From the NCBI RefSeq assembly GCF_027943255.1, contig NC_072893.1, positions 118,109,784 through 118,173,783 of the forward strand: a stretch of 64,000 bases of DNA. The letters are read 5' to 3'. The notes beneath the pieces were generated by a model. The model had not been told where the DNA came from and ran no database searches. It was given only the letters and a program-made list of their open reading frames with translations. The stretch is from Anastrepha obliqua (Eukaryota; Arthropoda; Insecta; Diptera; Tephritidae). The translations under genes were made by a program, and so were the position numbers. This document shows positions 45,591 to 56,139 of the stretch, one piece after another (position 1 is the first letter of the stretch; each line of letters opens with the position of its first letter).

Positions 45591-47435
45591 TTTGCCCAAG
45601 CTTTAAAAAATGTGGATGATAACTTTTAACTGGCCACTACTGTACGTTCGTATGTCACTCTAGTACGTGTTTGCCAATATTGTGTAGTGCACTTCAAAGG
45701 CAATGCACCGCAATTTAAAGATTGAATAACCTGCATTGCAATTACTAGTTAATACATAGTTGCCAGACTATTTAAATTGGTTCTTTTGTACACTATGAGC
45801 AGTTTTGGTTATGAACGAGTATGCGAAGCGCTGATTATTCGCAATGAGTTGTTAATTGAAAGGCAAAATAAATTGCTTTGCTTTTGCTTTTCTTTTTAAG
45901 AAAAGAAATACAAGTTTAACAGTTAAACAAAAAAATTTTGCCACTCTCAAGTCTAAATCTTCGTTGTAAATATTACCATAGTCTAACAGTGGACGTTAAC
46001 TGTCACCGGTGTGTCATTACGCACATTGTCACAAAGTTTGCGTTGAACACTTTCACTTTTTGTTAACCTTAAAAAGCGATGAAGACATTTATTTTGCAAT
46101 TTTCTGCGTTCACTGCAAATTTTTACAATAAAATCTACTCTTCGCGCATAGATATTTGCACTCAAGTGCCTAAAGGGTCAAAGTCTTGTGCGCACATAAA
46201 TTTGTATGCATTTATGCGAAGGTTCGTATTTACACTGCAGGGAAAATCCACACTTAAACCAGTTAATTACCCAAGTATTGAATGAATGGCGCCTCAGTGT
46301 CCTAGCCCAATCGATTTCTGCGGCAACGCTTAAAGCAAAAGTCCAAATACAATTTTGTTTCTCATATCAAATTTCTTCAAAATTAGCATTAGCTCGGAAG
46401 CATCAAAAAATGCTACAAAGCGTACTAGTTTCCAACTGTCCTATTTGGTACTAGTTTCAATCTATCGAAAATGGTATGCAGCTGTGAAAATTTGACTCTT
46501 CCTAGCATACGCCGTATAAAATTCACTTTTGTACATATATAAATGGAGTAAAGGAGAAATGCGAACTAGTCATGGTACTAAATTCACCACAAACACGCCA
46601 GTTCGGCATTAGTGCATCTCCTTGTAAGGTAAAATATTGATTTAAGATTGTATTTGTCATTTTGTAACGTCATAATTGTTTTCATTGTCATTGTTATGAA
46701 TTATCTGCATGACAATTATTAATTTTATAACTGTGATTTTTTGCGCGATAGTTATGTACTTAACACACAGCCGTCTTCAGCGGTTCAATAGTTATCTATT
46801 GAAGAATAATATAAAAATTAATATTTTTTAAACACAATACTAAAGTATTTTTCTTGCTATCATCTAGTGATAGCAACTTATTAATTACTATTTGGTTAAG
46901 CGAATAGACATAAGAATGTCCGCAAAAAATAACAATAATTGCTTTTATAATCATCAGCAAATGTGTAAAAATGTTAAAGAGTCTTGAAAATAGAAGCATG
47001 ACAGACAGTACTAGTAATATTTTTAGTTTACCCGGCTTCTCTGCTATCTCTGAGAAAATGCGTGAAACAATGAAGTGGCGTGGTAAAGCTTTCACGCTGT
47101 GTGACTTTTAAATATTTAAGTAAATAAGATTTCCCAACAAGATGTAATAAACGAGCAACGTCTTTAGTTAGTAGTTCTCTGTTAAAGAGAATCAACAAAC
47201 GGTTCATCGCCTGCATCTCTTCAGACTACCAAATATTATTTATTTAAGTGACCTCCTGTATTTTGACTTTAATGTGGTTCAACAGCGATACTTTCTCTAT
47301 ATCTCGCCAAGCAATTAAGTGTTATTTATTTAAGTGACTCCCAGTACTTAACAATGGTTCGCTAACTTAACCCACCGACTGTATTGTTGTTTCCATAACC
47401 ATTTTGGAGAATATAAGAACCAATGACACCACGAT
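45591..47435. other. No recognised gene; one 90-bp direct repeat
   Basis: Open frames up to 99 codons (46796-47095, minus) have no recognisable domain. At 47231-47257 and 47321-47347 the string TTATTTATTTAAGTGAC plus a similar continuation is duplicated with a period of about 90 bp. Confidence 0.45.
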
Positions 47436-47440
47436 TTATG

Positions 47441-47530
47441 AGTACCTACAATGTTATGCGGCCTCGGAACGGCAGATCACCTATGAGAAACTTTTCCATG
47501 GCGAAATACACTCAAATTTTCGGCATTGAT
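47441..47530 (-). mobile_element. SINE body fragment (tRNA-derived family)
   Basis: The plus strand shows CGGCCTCGGAACGGCAGATC, TATGAGAAACTTTTCCATGG and CACTCAAATTTTCGGCATTG, matching the reverse complement of the SINE body. It is short and flanked directly by a retroelement tail at 47555. Confidence 0.65.
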
Positions 47531-47554
47531 ATTTTCTATCAGTTGCAGCTTATG

Positions 47555-47640
47555 CTTACAGAGAGTCTCGAACAACTGTCTGGCTTAGACATCAACAGCC
47601 TAATAAGGTTCCTGAAACGCACAGACTGGATATAGTCATG
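47555..47640 (+). pseudogene. Short tail of a non-LTR element (ESLEQLSGLD family)
   Basis: The frame ESLEQLSGLDINSLIRFLKR to TDWI and a stop matches the end of the element at 24560-25890 (ESLEQLSGLDVNN). Only the last 25 or so codons are left, followed by a little of the 3' untranslated part. Confidence 0.75.
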
Positions 47641-47807
47641 CTCTAAATAACCGTTAAAGAAGTTGTTAGAAAGGATGTGCCAACAATCCTAGATGAATCG
47701 TCACTTTAACCAACCAAGCACTAAAGGAGTAAAAATAAGGGCGCGGTTCATCTTTTTCTCTTATTTAAATGTTTCACTCGTCTACCTTTAGTGCAAACTT
47801 AAGAGGA

Positions 47808-48245
47808 TCGTTTGAAAAGTCCATGCATATTCAGAGAGATGTCAGTGCTGGCGCAGATCGATCTTATGTTTAGTAACTCGCTTCTCTTGGAAGAACACAC
47901 ACCAAGTTTCAGTCAGATCGGAAATCGAGTGATTTTTCTTTTCCATAACGACAACGCATCAGCTCACGCCTAAGCAATTGTGGTCGCAAAATTAAAGGAA
48001 AGAGGGTTCCAACTTCTTTCACATCCCGCGGACTACTACATATTTATTTGTTCTCCAAATTAAATAAAAATGGCTGGCGGGGAAAAAGATTTTATTCAAA
48101 CGAGGATGTAATTGCAGAAACGAATAGCTACTTTTCAGACTCGGACAAATTCTATTATTCATAAAGGATCAGAAAACTAGAACAGCGTTGGACGAAGTGT
48201 AGAAGCCTAAAAGGATATTACAAAGAAAAATGAAAAGCTTACCCC
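47808..48245 (+). mobile_element. Mariner remnant with left terminus and C-terminal transposase
   Basis: A terminus-like GGATCGTTTGAAAAGTCCAT lies at about 47809. The sequence then goes, with a large deletion, to the C-terminal half of the transposase: FLFHNDNASAHA (second catalytic Asp), LKERGFQLLSHP, then a broken DYYIF and ENEDVIAET-like region, and SVGRSVEA with KGYYKEK near 48220. The first catalytic Asp and the DNA-binding part are missing. The right inverted repeat is not found. Confidence 0.65.
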
Positions 48246-48424
48246 AATCAATTAAGTGCAATAAGTACCCGTGTTTGATAACAGAGGACGGTCCTTAGGG
48301 AAATTGGTATTAGCATCGTGTGCTGTCATCTATCAAACGACAGCAAACAAATTTCAGACTGATTGTTAGATTAGTTTGGATTTGACAGCTATTCGAGTGA
48401 GACGTTTTCGAGATTTTCGCTAAG

Positions 48425-49390
48425 ATGGAAAAAGAGCAGTAGCGTTCGGTAATTTACTTTATGTTTTTGGATGGGAAAAAAATGCGAGGAGATAAAAGCA
48501 AAGTTGGATGCTGTCTACGGGAACGCTTCGCCATCCCTGACCACAGTTAGATATTGGCTCAACGAATCTAAACATGCACGGACACCCGTTTGTGATGGGG
48601 AGCGACCAGGACGCGCAGCAGACGTGTTTACCGCGGAAATCATTAAAAAAGTCCACGGCATGATTCTCGTTGATCGACAAACGAAAGTGCGCGAAGTAAC
48701 AGAGGCCATAGGTGTGTCGACCGGAACGACAATTAACATTTTACATGATAAGTTGGCGATGAATAACTTGTCGGCCCGTTGGGTGCCGCGATTGCCTACG
48801 GTGAACAACAAGCATAAGCAGCTGTTAACTTCAAAGCAGTGTTTGGAGCAATTTAAGCGAAATACGAAGGGATTTTTGCGTCGCGTTGTCACCGCTGATG
48901 AAACCTGGATTCATCAACACAAACAAAAAACTAAGAAACATTCAAAACAATAGATCTCTCCCGGTGAGTTTGCTGCAAAGAAGACGAAGACAGTCCCATC
49001 GGCCAGAAAGTTCATGGCGACGGTTTTTTGGGATGCGAACGACGTCATCCTCATGGATCTTTTAGAAAACGCAGAATGGTCGCTGGGCAATGCTAAAGTG
49101 GGTTATTGGACTGCTTTCACAAAAAATTGAAGGATACACGACCGCATTTGGCGAAAAACAAGATGCTGTTTTGCCACGATAACGCACCTGCACATTCTTC
49201 CGGAGTTGGCGCTACCAAACTGCATGAATTGCTGCCGCACCTCCCGTATTCACCCGATCTAGGAAAAATATTTAGTTCAAATGAGGAAGTCATCGCCGAG
49301 ATAGAGGCGTATTGTGGGGAGTTCCACAAATCCTACTTTTTGGAGGGATTAAAAAGAGGCCGCAGCGTTGGGAGAAGTGTATCTTTCTAA
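48425..49390 (+). pseudogene. Mariner transposase, missing the third catalytic Asp
   Basis: The start near 48425 (MEKEQ) is followed by a stop and then a frameshift in an A run near 48480. From there a frame of 160 codons runs through the DNA-binding part (EEIKAKLDAVYGNASPSLTT, VRYWLNESKHARTP, TAEIIKKVHGMILVDRQTKV, REVTEAIGVSTGT) and the linker (LSARWVPRLPTVNNKHK). It reaches VTADETWIHQHKQ (first Asp, about 48890). After a stop at 48953, KFMATVFWDANDVILMDLLE follows, and then LFCHDNAPAHSSGVG (second Asp, about 49175). The text runs LPYSPDLGKIFSSNEEV: the APSDYxLF segment with the third Asp has been removed by a short deletion near 49260. It closes with a KCI-LKGDYVEK-like end at about 49400 in another frame. 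Catalysis is impossible. Confidence 0.88.
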
Positions 49391-49444
49391 AAGGGGACTA
49401 TGTTGAAAAATAAAAAAAAATTTTGAAAAAGTGATGTCTTAGGT

Positions 49445-49765
49445 AGGTCGGTGAAACGGTTGAAGTACACCTGGCACTCCTCAAGTAGCACTAAAGTGCC
49501 GTTTTGATACCATTATGAGACCTACAACAGGCAGATATCTACAGCCAGCCAGAGCTGTTGATATAACGGATATATATAAAATGCTCTACAGTCTCCTTCT
49601 CTGAAAGGTCCCCACAGCTTCTGCAATGGAGGTTAAATGGTAACCCTAGCTTTTCCGCGTGTGTTCCGATCGTCCAGTGACCGGTAAACACAGCTACGAG
49701 CTTGGAAATTGAATGGCGAGGAGTCCAAAGGACTTTCTGAGTCCTTCATATATCGTATTGGTGTC
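49445..49765 (-). pseudogene. 5'-truncated non-LTR tail (NPHCRSCGD family) inserted in a mariner
   Basis: On the minus strand this has the family 3' region: GGAAATTGAATGG region, CCATTGCAGAAGCTGTGG, then an internal deletion and TAATGGTATCAAAACGGC. Relative to the copies at 51055-51720 and 60040-60740, a stretch coding for the VEHLLCKxPGLAARRLRSLG part is deleted (about 49575-49590). It lies inside the mariner at 48300-49840. Confidence 0.75.
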
Positions 49766-49840
49766 TTCATTTCTAAAACGGGTACTTATTTAACCCCCTT
49801 CGTAGTTTTTATTTTTGCACGGACTTTTTAAACGACACTC

Positions 49841-51050
49841 GTATTTTACAGGTATTAAAAGAAGTCAAAGTTGAGATTCAGGAATTTTTGAATTATCTGG
49901 TTTTTAATATTTCGAAGACTGGTTTAATCCGATATCCAGAAGAGAAGTTGTTTTGTCGTATGATCAACGAATTTTATATGTATGTACATTTGCCACGTAA
50001 CATCTACTGACGAAAAAAACTCTAATTTCAAACGACCTTTTTCTCTTAACATCAAATTCTTAGAAAATTATTCTATTAACATTTCAATACCCCAATTAGC
50101 TTTTACCTAGGAAATAACACAAAACAATAAGCTGTAATGCACAACGAGAACATCAATATTTAAATATCAAATATGATTAATATTTATAGACAAGCTAATG
50201 AATGGCATGGACAGTCGATTATCCCAAGCGATAAGGGAAAAAGTTCCGGCAAATTTTCTCAAATATTCCTACATACTCGTACATATTCATGAAAGTAAGA
50301 ACACATTAATGCATACCCTGTAATGTATCCCTTTTCTTACGGCCACCATTATTTTTCAAAAGCAAATGCGGCGAATGTCATCAATTGTACGCAGGCAAAG
50401 ACAATGACGGAATTGTGTGTGTGAACAAAAATGAGCGCAATGCCCGCAGTTGGCAGCATGACATTTAATTGAAGATAATTTGCGCCGAAGACTAACAATT
50501 AGAGCAACAAATAGTCGCTGGTAGAGGGACTACAAAGGTTTCGCGAGTTGTGTGAAAGCCAAACGAACGAGATCATTTGTTACAGCTGCAAATAATTTAT
50601 GAAGTGCATACAAAAAGTAATTAAATGCAATTTTTCCAACTTCACTTGTTTACTATTATTTCATCTAATATTTATTTTATTTTTGCCTTGCCTTATCAAT
50701 TCTATTCTTTTGCACTGCACTGCAACTCGAATGCGATGATGAACTGTTCCCACATTGTCTGCCAGAGTTCGCAAATAATCGAGCAAAACAACAATAAGAA
50801 CACACGTTCGCATCATCATTCGTCATGACAAAGCGGGAAGCGCATAAAATAAAAGCACACACACACACATGTGTACAAAGGGGTTTGGTAGAAGTGCCAT
50901 GTATTGAAAAACTGAACAAGTAAAACACATTTTAAGTACAGAACAGGTGATTTTACGGCGAATATGAAGCAGTGGCGAAGTGAAGGGTTTACTTCAAAAA
51001 TGTAAAAGTGTTTTTTTTTTTGTGACTGCCATCTTCCGGTTGGCTTCAGT
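49841..51050. other. Non-coding stretch
   Basis: No gene is recognised. There is a CA-type microsatellite at about 50855-50871 (ACACACACACACACATGTGT). Overlapping open frames of 60-90 codons at 50625-50930 have no motifs. Confidence 0.5.
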
Positions 51051-51054
51051 TTCG

Positions 51055-51720
51055 ATGCCTACATCAGGTACGTCGGTGAAATGGTTGAATTGCCGGTCTG
51101 GTACTCCACAAGTAGCACTAACGCGCCATTTTGATACCTTTATGAGACCTCCAACAGGTAGATATCTACAGCCAGCCAGAGCTGTTGATATAATGGAGGG
51201 GATTGATTGGATTAAGGTTGGCGCACTGCTTCAGGCTGTCGAAGAAAGAAGCGCCCAGTGACCTTAGTTGTCTAGCTGGCAAACCCGGATATTTACAGAG
51301 AAAATGATCAACAGTCTCCTTCTCTGAAAGCTTCCCACAGCTTCAGCAATGTGGGTAAATGCTAACCCTAGCTTTTCCGCGTGTGTGCCGATCGTCCAGT
51401 GAACGGTAAACACAGCTACGAGTTTGGAAATTGAATGGGGAGGAGTCCAAAGAACTTTCTGAGTCCTCCGTATATTGTATTGGGGCTAAAGGATTTTCGA
51501 AATAGTACATGAAGAAATAGAGCTCCATCTTTTCTGCGCTTTCCTGATAAATAAGTTGCGCAATTCACCTTTAACAACAGTAAGGGGATGCCGATGACTG
51601 AATAGGAGACCCATTCAGTTGACGTCTTCCTGGCAAGCTCATCAGCAATTTCATTTCCCTCTATGTTTCTATGTCCGGGAACCCAGATCAGAGAAATGAG
51701 ATTTAATCTTTTCATGAAAT
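51055..51720 (-). pseudogene. RNase H end and tail of a non-LTR element (NPHCRSCGD family)
   Basis: A minus-strand frame (51715-51416) reads ISLIWVPGHRNIEGNEIADE and LARKTSTEWVSYSVIGIPL (RNase H last Asp in IADELA). RRKDGALFLHVLFRKSFSPN and FFGLLPIQFPNS follow. The C-terminal Cys/His tail and 3' untranslated part follow in other frames, down to about 51055 (ATTTTGATACCTTTATGAGA on the plus strand is the family hallmark). It aligns with the + strand copy at 60040-60740. It is 5'-truncated within RNase H. Confidence 0.85.
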
Positions 51721-51769
51721 ATCAAATGATGGGAAAAGTTTTTTCTACTTCTGATCGGCCCAAGCATGT

Positions 51770-51920
51770 AATGTCCACCCTTTCGGAAGATCCAAGAGCA
51801 TTTCTGCTATGAAAAAGCTTCTCATGGAAACCATCTGGCTTTCAGAGGCGATAGAAAATTGTGGGTCTCTCCATTTGTAGGACAGCATGAAGACGCACGC
51901 CTCAAAATGAAGGAGAAGCT
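51770..51920 (+). mobile_element. SINE body fragment (tRNA-derived family)
   Basis: Body blocks in + orientation: ATTTCTGCTATGAAAAAGCT, CTCATGGAAACCATCTGGCT, TTGTGGGTCTCTCCATTTGT, GAAGACGCACGCCTCAAAAT. It lies immediately beyond the 5' truncation of the retroelement at 51720. No tRNA-like head is recognised. Confidence 0.75.
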
Positions 51921-52194
51921 TAGCGAAATGAAAACATGGGAACCAGTTCACATATCACAAAGCAGGCAATAACTTTTATCTCCAGCAGAGGGATGCACTG
52001 ACGACAAATCCGTGAACAATTACATAGTTAATTGTTTGAAAAACGGAACGATGCCATAACCACGACCATTCGGACCGGATTTTAATCCGTGAAGCTCAAA
52101 AGTTTAGCAAATCTACAATGTGGTTATTTGACAGGCTAAGACTCAACGATATTGGTTGTCATTTTAGCTACACTATCAAGAATGATATACCCTA

Positions 52195-52680
52195 TGACCA
52201 AAAAGTTGGCTGTTTTCTTCGATTGCCAAATCGTAGTGCACCATGAGTACCTTCCATCAGGACAGGCAGTCAATAAAGATATTATTTATCCGTTTTGAGG
52301 CGTTTGAGAGATGCTGTACGTCGCAAACGCCTGGAAATGTGGGCAAACAATTCTTGGATTTTGCATGATGATAACGCGCCATCGCACAGAACCCAAAATG
52401 TGTATGACCAAACACCAAGTAAATACCATCGTGCAAGCACCATTCACCTGATATGGACCCATGCGACTTTTTTTGTTTCCCAAGTTGAAGTAACCACTTC
52501 GTGGAAGGAGATTTCAGTCGATATAAGAGAACAAAGAGAATGCGAAGAAAAGGAGCTAAAGGCCATCCCTTCACTTGTTGCTTCAGACGGGTCATACTTT
52601 GAAGGAGATAAAATAAATTTGCCTGAAATTTAATTCTGTTTTGTTTTATTTAAACATTCCCGGTACTTTCTGTTCATAGG
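52195..52680 (+). pseudogene. C-terminal part of a mariner transposase with 3' terminus
   Basis: The sequence reads VFFDCxxIVHHEYLPSGQAV, then LRRLRDAVRRKRLEMWANNS, SWILHDDNAPSHRTQNVYD (second catalytic Asp). A broken segment follows (HLIWTHATFFVSQVE, where PYSPDMAPCDFFLFP is expected), and then ELKAIPS and YFEGDKINL at the end. A terminus like CCCGGTACTTTCTGTTCATA follows near 52662. The GTACTTTxTGTTCA terminus and the LRRLRDAVRRKRPEMW wording set it apart from the other mariners here. The N-terminal half is missing. Confidence 0.8.
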
Positions 52681-52684
52681 GTAT

Positions 52685-53335
52685 TACCAGGTTTGCCTTC
52701 AAATATGGTAAGGAAGGAAATTGAGCGAGTAAACTCGGCTGCCACATCACCGGGGAATTGGGAGCAGAATTATCTCATACACTGGCCCAATTAGTCATTG
52801 TTCAGACGGCAAAAAAGTAATATGAAAGGGGAGCTGCGTTGATTTTTTCCGTATATCACCAACACAATCTGAGTTTTTTCGTAGACAAACCGCTGTCATG
52901 GCCCCTGTTACGTCAGCCAATCACTTGGTTCTTTCAATTTTGCTAAGAGCCGGTCAGCGGTCTGATCTTGGCCACACCTCTGAAATCTTTTCACCATGAC
53001 TACTACTCTGCATATATCAGGAGTGGATATTGACTCTGCGTGCTAAAATTTCTAATGAAAACAAAGTGTCTTTCCAACTGTGTTAAGCTCCAATGACCAC
53101 CCTGTGCTCTTACACACTCACAAATATTCGCATGAACACAATCGGACTTTTTTTTTGTACTTTCGTACACTCGTTTTTTATCATTCCTATGCGAAACAAA
53201 GAACAAATTAAATTTTTAAAATTAAAGCGTAAAGAATTGAATAAAAGCTTCAGCAAATATTTGCGGAGTGCAAAAAATTAAATGCAATAAAACGAAAAAC
53301 ATCTCAGCAAAGAGCGAACGGGGCGACATAGAAAT
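52685..53335. other. No recognised gene
   Basis: Short open frames only. No inverted repeats, microsatellites or retroelement motifs were noticed. Confidence 0.45.
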
Positions 53336-53339
53336 GTGT

Positions 53340-53545
53340 GATTGGGCGTAGCAGGTCGGCTATTCATACGAAGATCGAGCGTTCAATTCCTAATTTTTAA
53401 ATTTGTAAATCCAAATGTTCAGAATCGCCCGCCAAAGTGCAATAAGAAATCTTAAGTTTATTTCTGCAATGAAAAAGTGTGCCATATGAACCATCTGCCA
53501 TTCGGCAGCCTTCAATTGAAAGGAAATGAAGCCAACTACAGTGCA
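53340..53545 (+). mobile_element. SINE copy with tRNA-like head
   Basis: A head with a box-A-like GCGTAGCAGGTCGG (about 53346) and a box-B-like GCGTTCAATTCC (about 53380) precedes the diverged body (TTTATTTCTGCAATGAAAAA, CCATCTGCCATTCGGCAG). The distance between the boxes is close to that in tRNA genes, and the order is the same as in the minus-strand copies near 55.7-56.0 kb. Confidence 0.7.
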
Positions 53546-54515
53546 ACAAATTTGGTGTTTGAAGCCCGTCCTAAGCAGAAGTACCTACGTAAAATAACAA
53601 CAATATGCGTGAGCAACAATGTGACAGAAATAACAAAGCAAACACGAGCCGGCGGCTTATAAACAACAACACATCAAAAATCAACAATAATATTATCAAC
53701 AAAAGTGCGCGGACGGGCAGGCAAATAAAGCAAGAACATGAAAATAAATAAACAAATAATTGTTTAAAAGTCATAAAATATAAATGTATTAAACATTTCT
53801 CCGTTGCAGTGTGCTAATTTTTCTTATTCCAATTTTTTTTTTCATTTTTCCCCCTTTTGATAAGATCTCTCGAGCGAAAGACTATATGCATAGCTGGCGA
53901 GTATGTGTGTGTATGTGTGCATGAGTCGTTCTACCAGATTTTTACGACTTTTAAACAATTATTTGTTTATTAGCATTACAATAGCAACTATTTGCCGCTT
54001 ATTTTCTTGTCCATTGGCAATGTTGGTTATTCATCCACATTTATTTGTGTATGTAGGTACGTCCCTGCGTATATAATATTTATAGCAAAGTAAGAAGTAT
54101 ATTTTTCTGATTGCTTTAGGTGTAAATATTGCCTTATCTGATTTCAATGACAATGTGCCAGCCAACCCACCTACACGCATACATTCATACATACGACATA
54201 GTACTTTTGTTTAAGCCAGCGTAGAGATACGCCACTTGATTAGTTTCCTATCTAGCTTTGCTGCCCTTCTGCGGGTACACTGCGTTTTTTCATCTTTTAT
54301 GTCAATTGTTGATTGAAGGTTTTACCCAAAGATTTATGAGCAAGCAACACTTGACCGTTTATTATTTATTATGTTTGCATAATATCAATGAACTTGTGTT
54401 GTGGGTTGAGGTCATGATAGAATTGCCAGAGCTGGAGAAGTAAATTCCTGTATCTTCGAATGAAGAATATTACGGGAATGAGTAGTGCTGTGTTAATTTA
54501 TTGACTGCGCATAAT
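53546..54515. other. No recognised gene
   Basis: AT-rich with CAACAAC-like triplets at about 53600-53720 and no motif-bearing open frame. Confidence 0.45.
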
Positions 54516-54519
54516 AGAC

Positions 54520-54610
54520 TGGTGCATGGATCCCTAAAAGGAAAAAAAGCTCTCCTGCCACAAATGGAAAGCACCATAGTTTTAAGTTCTCTTCTAACGG
54601 TAGATTTATC
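54520..54610 (-). mobile_element. SINE fragment (tRNA-derived family)
   Basis: The reverse complement shows ACCGTTAGAAGAGAACTTAA, AACTATGGTGCTTTCCATTT and GTGGCAGGAG. This corresponds to the CCGTTCGGAG...AACTGTAGGTC...CCATTTGTGG part of the SINE body. It is short and diverged. Confidence 0.5.
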
Positions 54611-54639
54611 GTAAAATGTATATATATTTATATTTCTAT

Positions 54640-55400
54640 ATTATAAATTTATCGTAAAAAAATTACTCAAAAGTGTCCCAGTCTCTGAAAAGAGGCTACC
54701 GCTTTTTGAAAAAACTTTGTTATATTTGTCGTCAGTGGTGGAGATCTTACCCAAGTCACTGGGCTGCTTCTTAGCTCACCTTAACTCAAATATACTAAAA
54801 GGGATCCCATTCTCTGCCAAGTGGTGACCGCTTTTCGAAGGAACTTTGTTATATTTGTCGTCAGCGGTGTGGATCACTGGGTTTCGTTTCATCGCGAAGT
54901 CTTGCCGAGAAGTGTCCCCTGACTAGCATAATCAGATTCGTTGAGAACTGTAGATCGTGTGAAAACAACAGCAGATCCTGAAAAGAGTATTTAACAAAGC
55001 AAGCGAATGAATAGGTGAGTCCTAGAAGACATTGCTAACTTTATTTTATTTGTCGTCAGTGGATCTTATCGAAGTCACAAGGGCTGCTTCTTATTTCAGC
55101 TTATTTTAAACACACTCGAAGGTTTCCTCCTGTCCACCGAGAGGCGACCGCTTTTTGAAAGAACTTTGTTAAATTTGTTGCCAATTGTGGAGATCTTACA
55201 GCCCAAGATCTACAGTCATTGTGCTGCGTCTCATCGCGAAGTATTACCATCGTGAAGTGACCAATAACTAGCATAATAAAATTCGGTGATAACTCCTGGT
55301 GGTGTGAAGGCAACAGCAGATTATTATCACCATATTAGTATTCAGCAAAGGAAGGGAATCGATAGCGAGGTTCTAGATAGATTCTTACACGAAATCAATC
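54640..55400 (+). repeat. Complex tandem repeat (short 129-bp and long 320-bp units)
   Basis: The block CCGCTTTTTGAAAGAACTTT plus GTTATATTTGTCGTCAGTGG starts at about 54700, 54829 and 55149. Each of the last two is followed by a long shared part (TTTCATCGCGAAGT..., GACTAGCATAATCAGATTCG, GTGTGAAAACAACAGCAG, TATTTAACAAAGCAAG). The first unit lacks this part. A partial copy of the GTCGTCAGTGG to CTGCTTCTTA segment lies at about 55055-55100. So a longer unit of about 320 bp contains a shorter one of about 129 bp. No protein is recognised. Confidence 0.8.
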
Positions 55401-55494
55401 TACCAGCAACCCATATAAACATATAATCGGTGCATACATGCTTCGTTAGATATTTTTGGCGGAACTCTTCCTGAAATTTGTAATGTAAACCTCA

Positions 55495-55724
55495 AAATGG
55501 GGAGCCTACATTTCTAAATCAACTCCGAACGGCAGATGGTTTTATGAGAAGACTTTTCATGACAGAAGTTCATATAGAGGTTTGCGATTCCTTCCTGGAG
55601 GGCTTCCGCTTTTAGAATAATCTTTTTTCTATCATTTGATTTTTCAGGCACACAGTATTTTTCGAACTCGGGTCAACCGAAATTTCGTTACATACAGACT
55701 TACTCAGCTACGGAGTAACTTTTA
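55495..55724 (-). mobile_element. SINE copy with tRNA-like head (minus strand)
   Basis: In minus orientation the copy begins with a box-A-like TAGCTGAGTAAG (plus-strand CTTACTCAGCTACGG, 55700-55713) and a box-B-like GAGTTCGAAAA (plus-strand 55659-55670). The body follows: GGAATCGCAAACCTC, ACTTCTGTCATGAAAAGTC, TTCTCATAAAACCATCTGCC and GTTCGGAGTTG. The 3' tail is less clear. Confidence 0.82.
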
Positions 55725-55990
55725 AGATAATAATAATAATAATTGGCTCTGCGTATTTTGGCCGAGGTCTGCCTCCAATGTGTGGTGTGCATCTGAATGT
55801 TACAGGGACTTACACTTTTATGCCGCCTCCGAATGGCAGATGGTTTTATGATGAGAAACTTTGAAAACCTGTTGAAAAGCTTCCGGTTTTAGAATAACCT
55901 TTTTTCTATCATTAGATTTTTCAGGCCCACAGTAATTTTCGAACCCGGGCCAGTTACTCACAAACTCGCTAAGCTACGGCGGCTACTTAA
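55725..55990 (-). mobile_element. Near full-length SINE with (ATT)n tail (minus strand)
   Basis: The head is at the high-coordinate side: box-A-like GTAGCTTAGCGAG (plus-strand 55967-55979) and box-B-like GGGTTCGAAA (plus-strand 55938-55949). The body and the 3' region (plus-strand GGCCGAGGTCTGCCTCCA, then AATTGGC) follow. The element ends in an ATT repeat, seen on the plus strand as ATAATAATAATAATAATT at 55726-55743. This gives a complete model of about 265 bp for the family. It abuts the head of the preceding copy. Confidence 0.85.
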
Positions 55991-56139
55991 AAATACTATT
56001 GAAAATATTAGAAAAGAAGACCAGACTACACATTTTCGCCGCATTTTACTCTTTTCTTCGACAGGATGAGAATTTGACAGTTTACTTTAGGAAGTCCATT
56101 TTTGTTCTCTAAACAACTCTTTCAATGCTTACAGATGGT

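Larger units (their letters stand above)
48300..49840 (+). mobile_element. Mariner element interrupted by a non-LTR fragment
   Basis: The transposase remnant at 48425-49390 and its 3' untranslated part are followed at about 49440 by a minus-strand non-LTR fragment. After this fragment, near 49810-49834, a mariner-like terminus appears (GCACGGACTTTTTAAACGAC), similar in kind to the reverse complement of the terminus at 47809. GATGTCTT before and GGTGTCTT after the fragment could be a target-site duplication. The left terminus has not been identified, so the left edge is approximate. Confidence 0.55.

Noticed and set aside
46796..47216. Minus-strand hydrophobic open frames that might be a membrane receptor exon
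   Set aside because: Two short frames without conserved receptor motifs. The hydrophobicity follows from T-rich codons.
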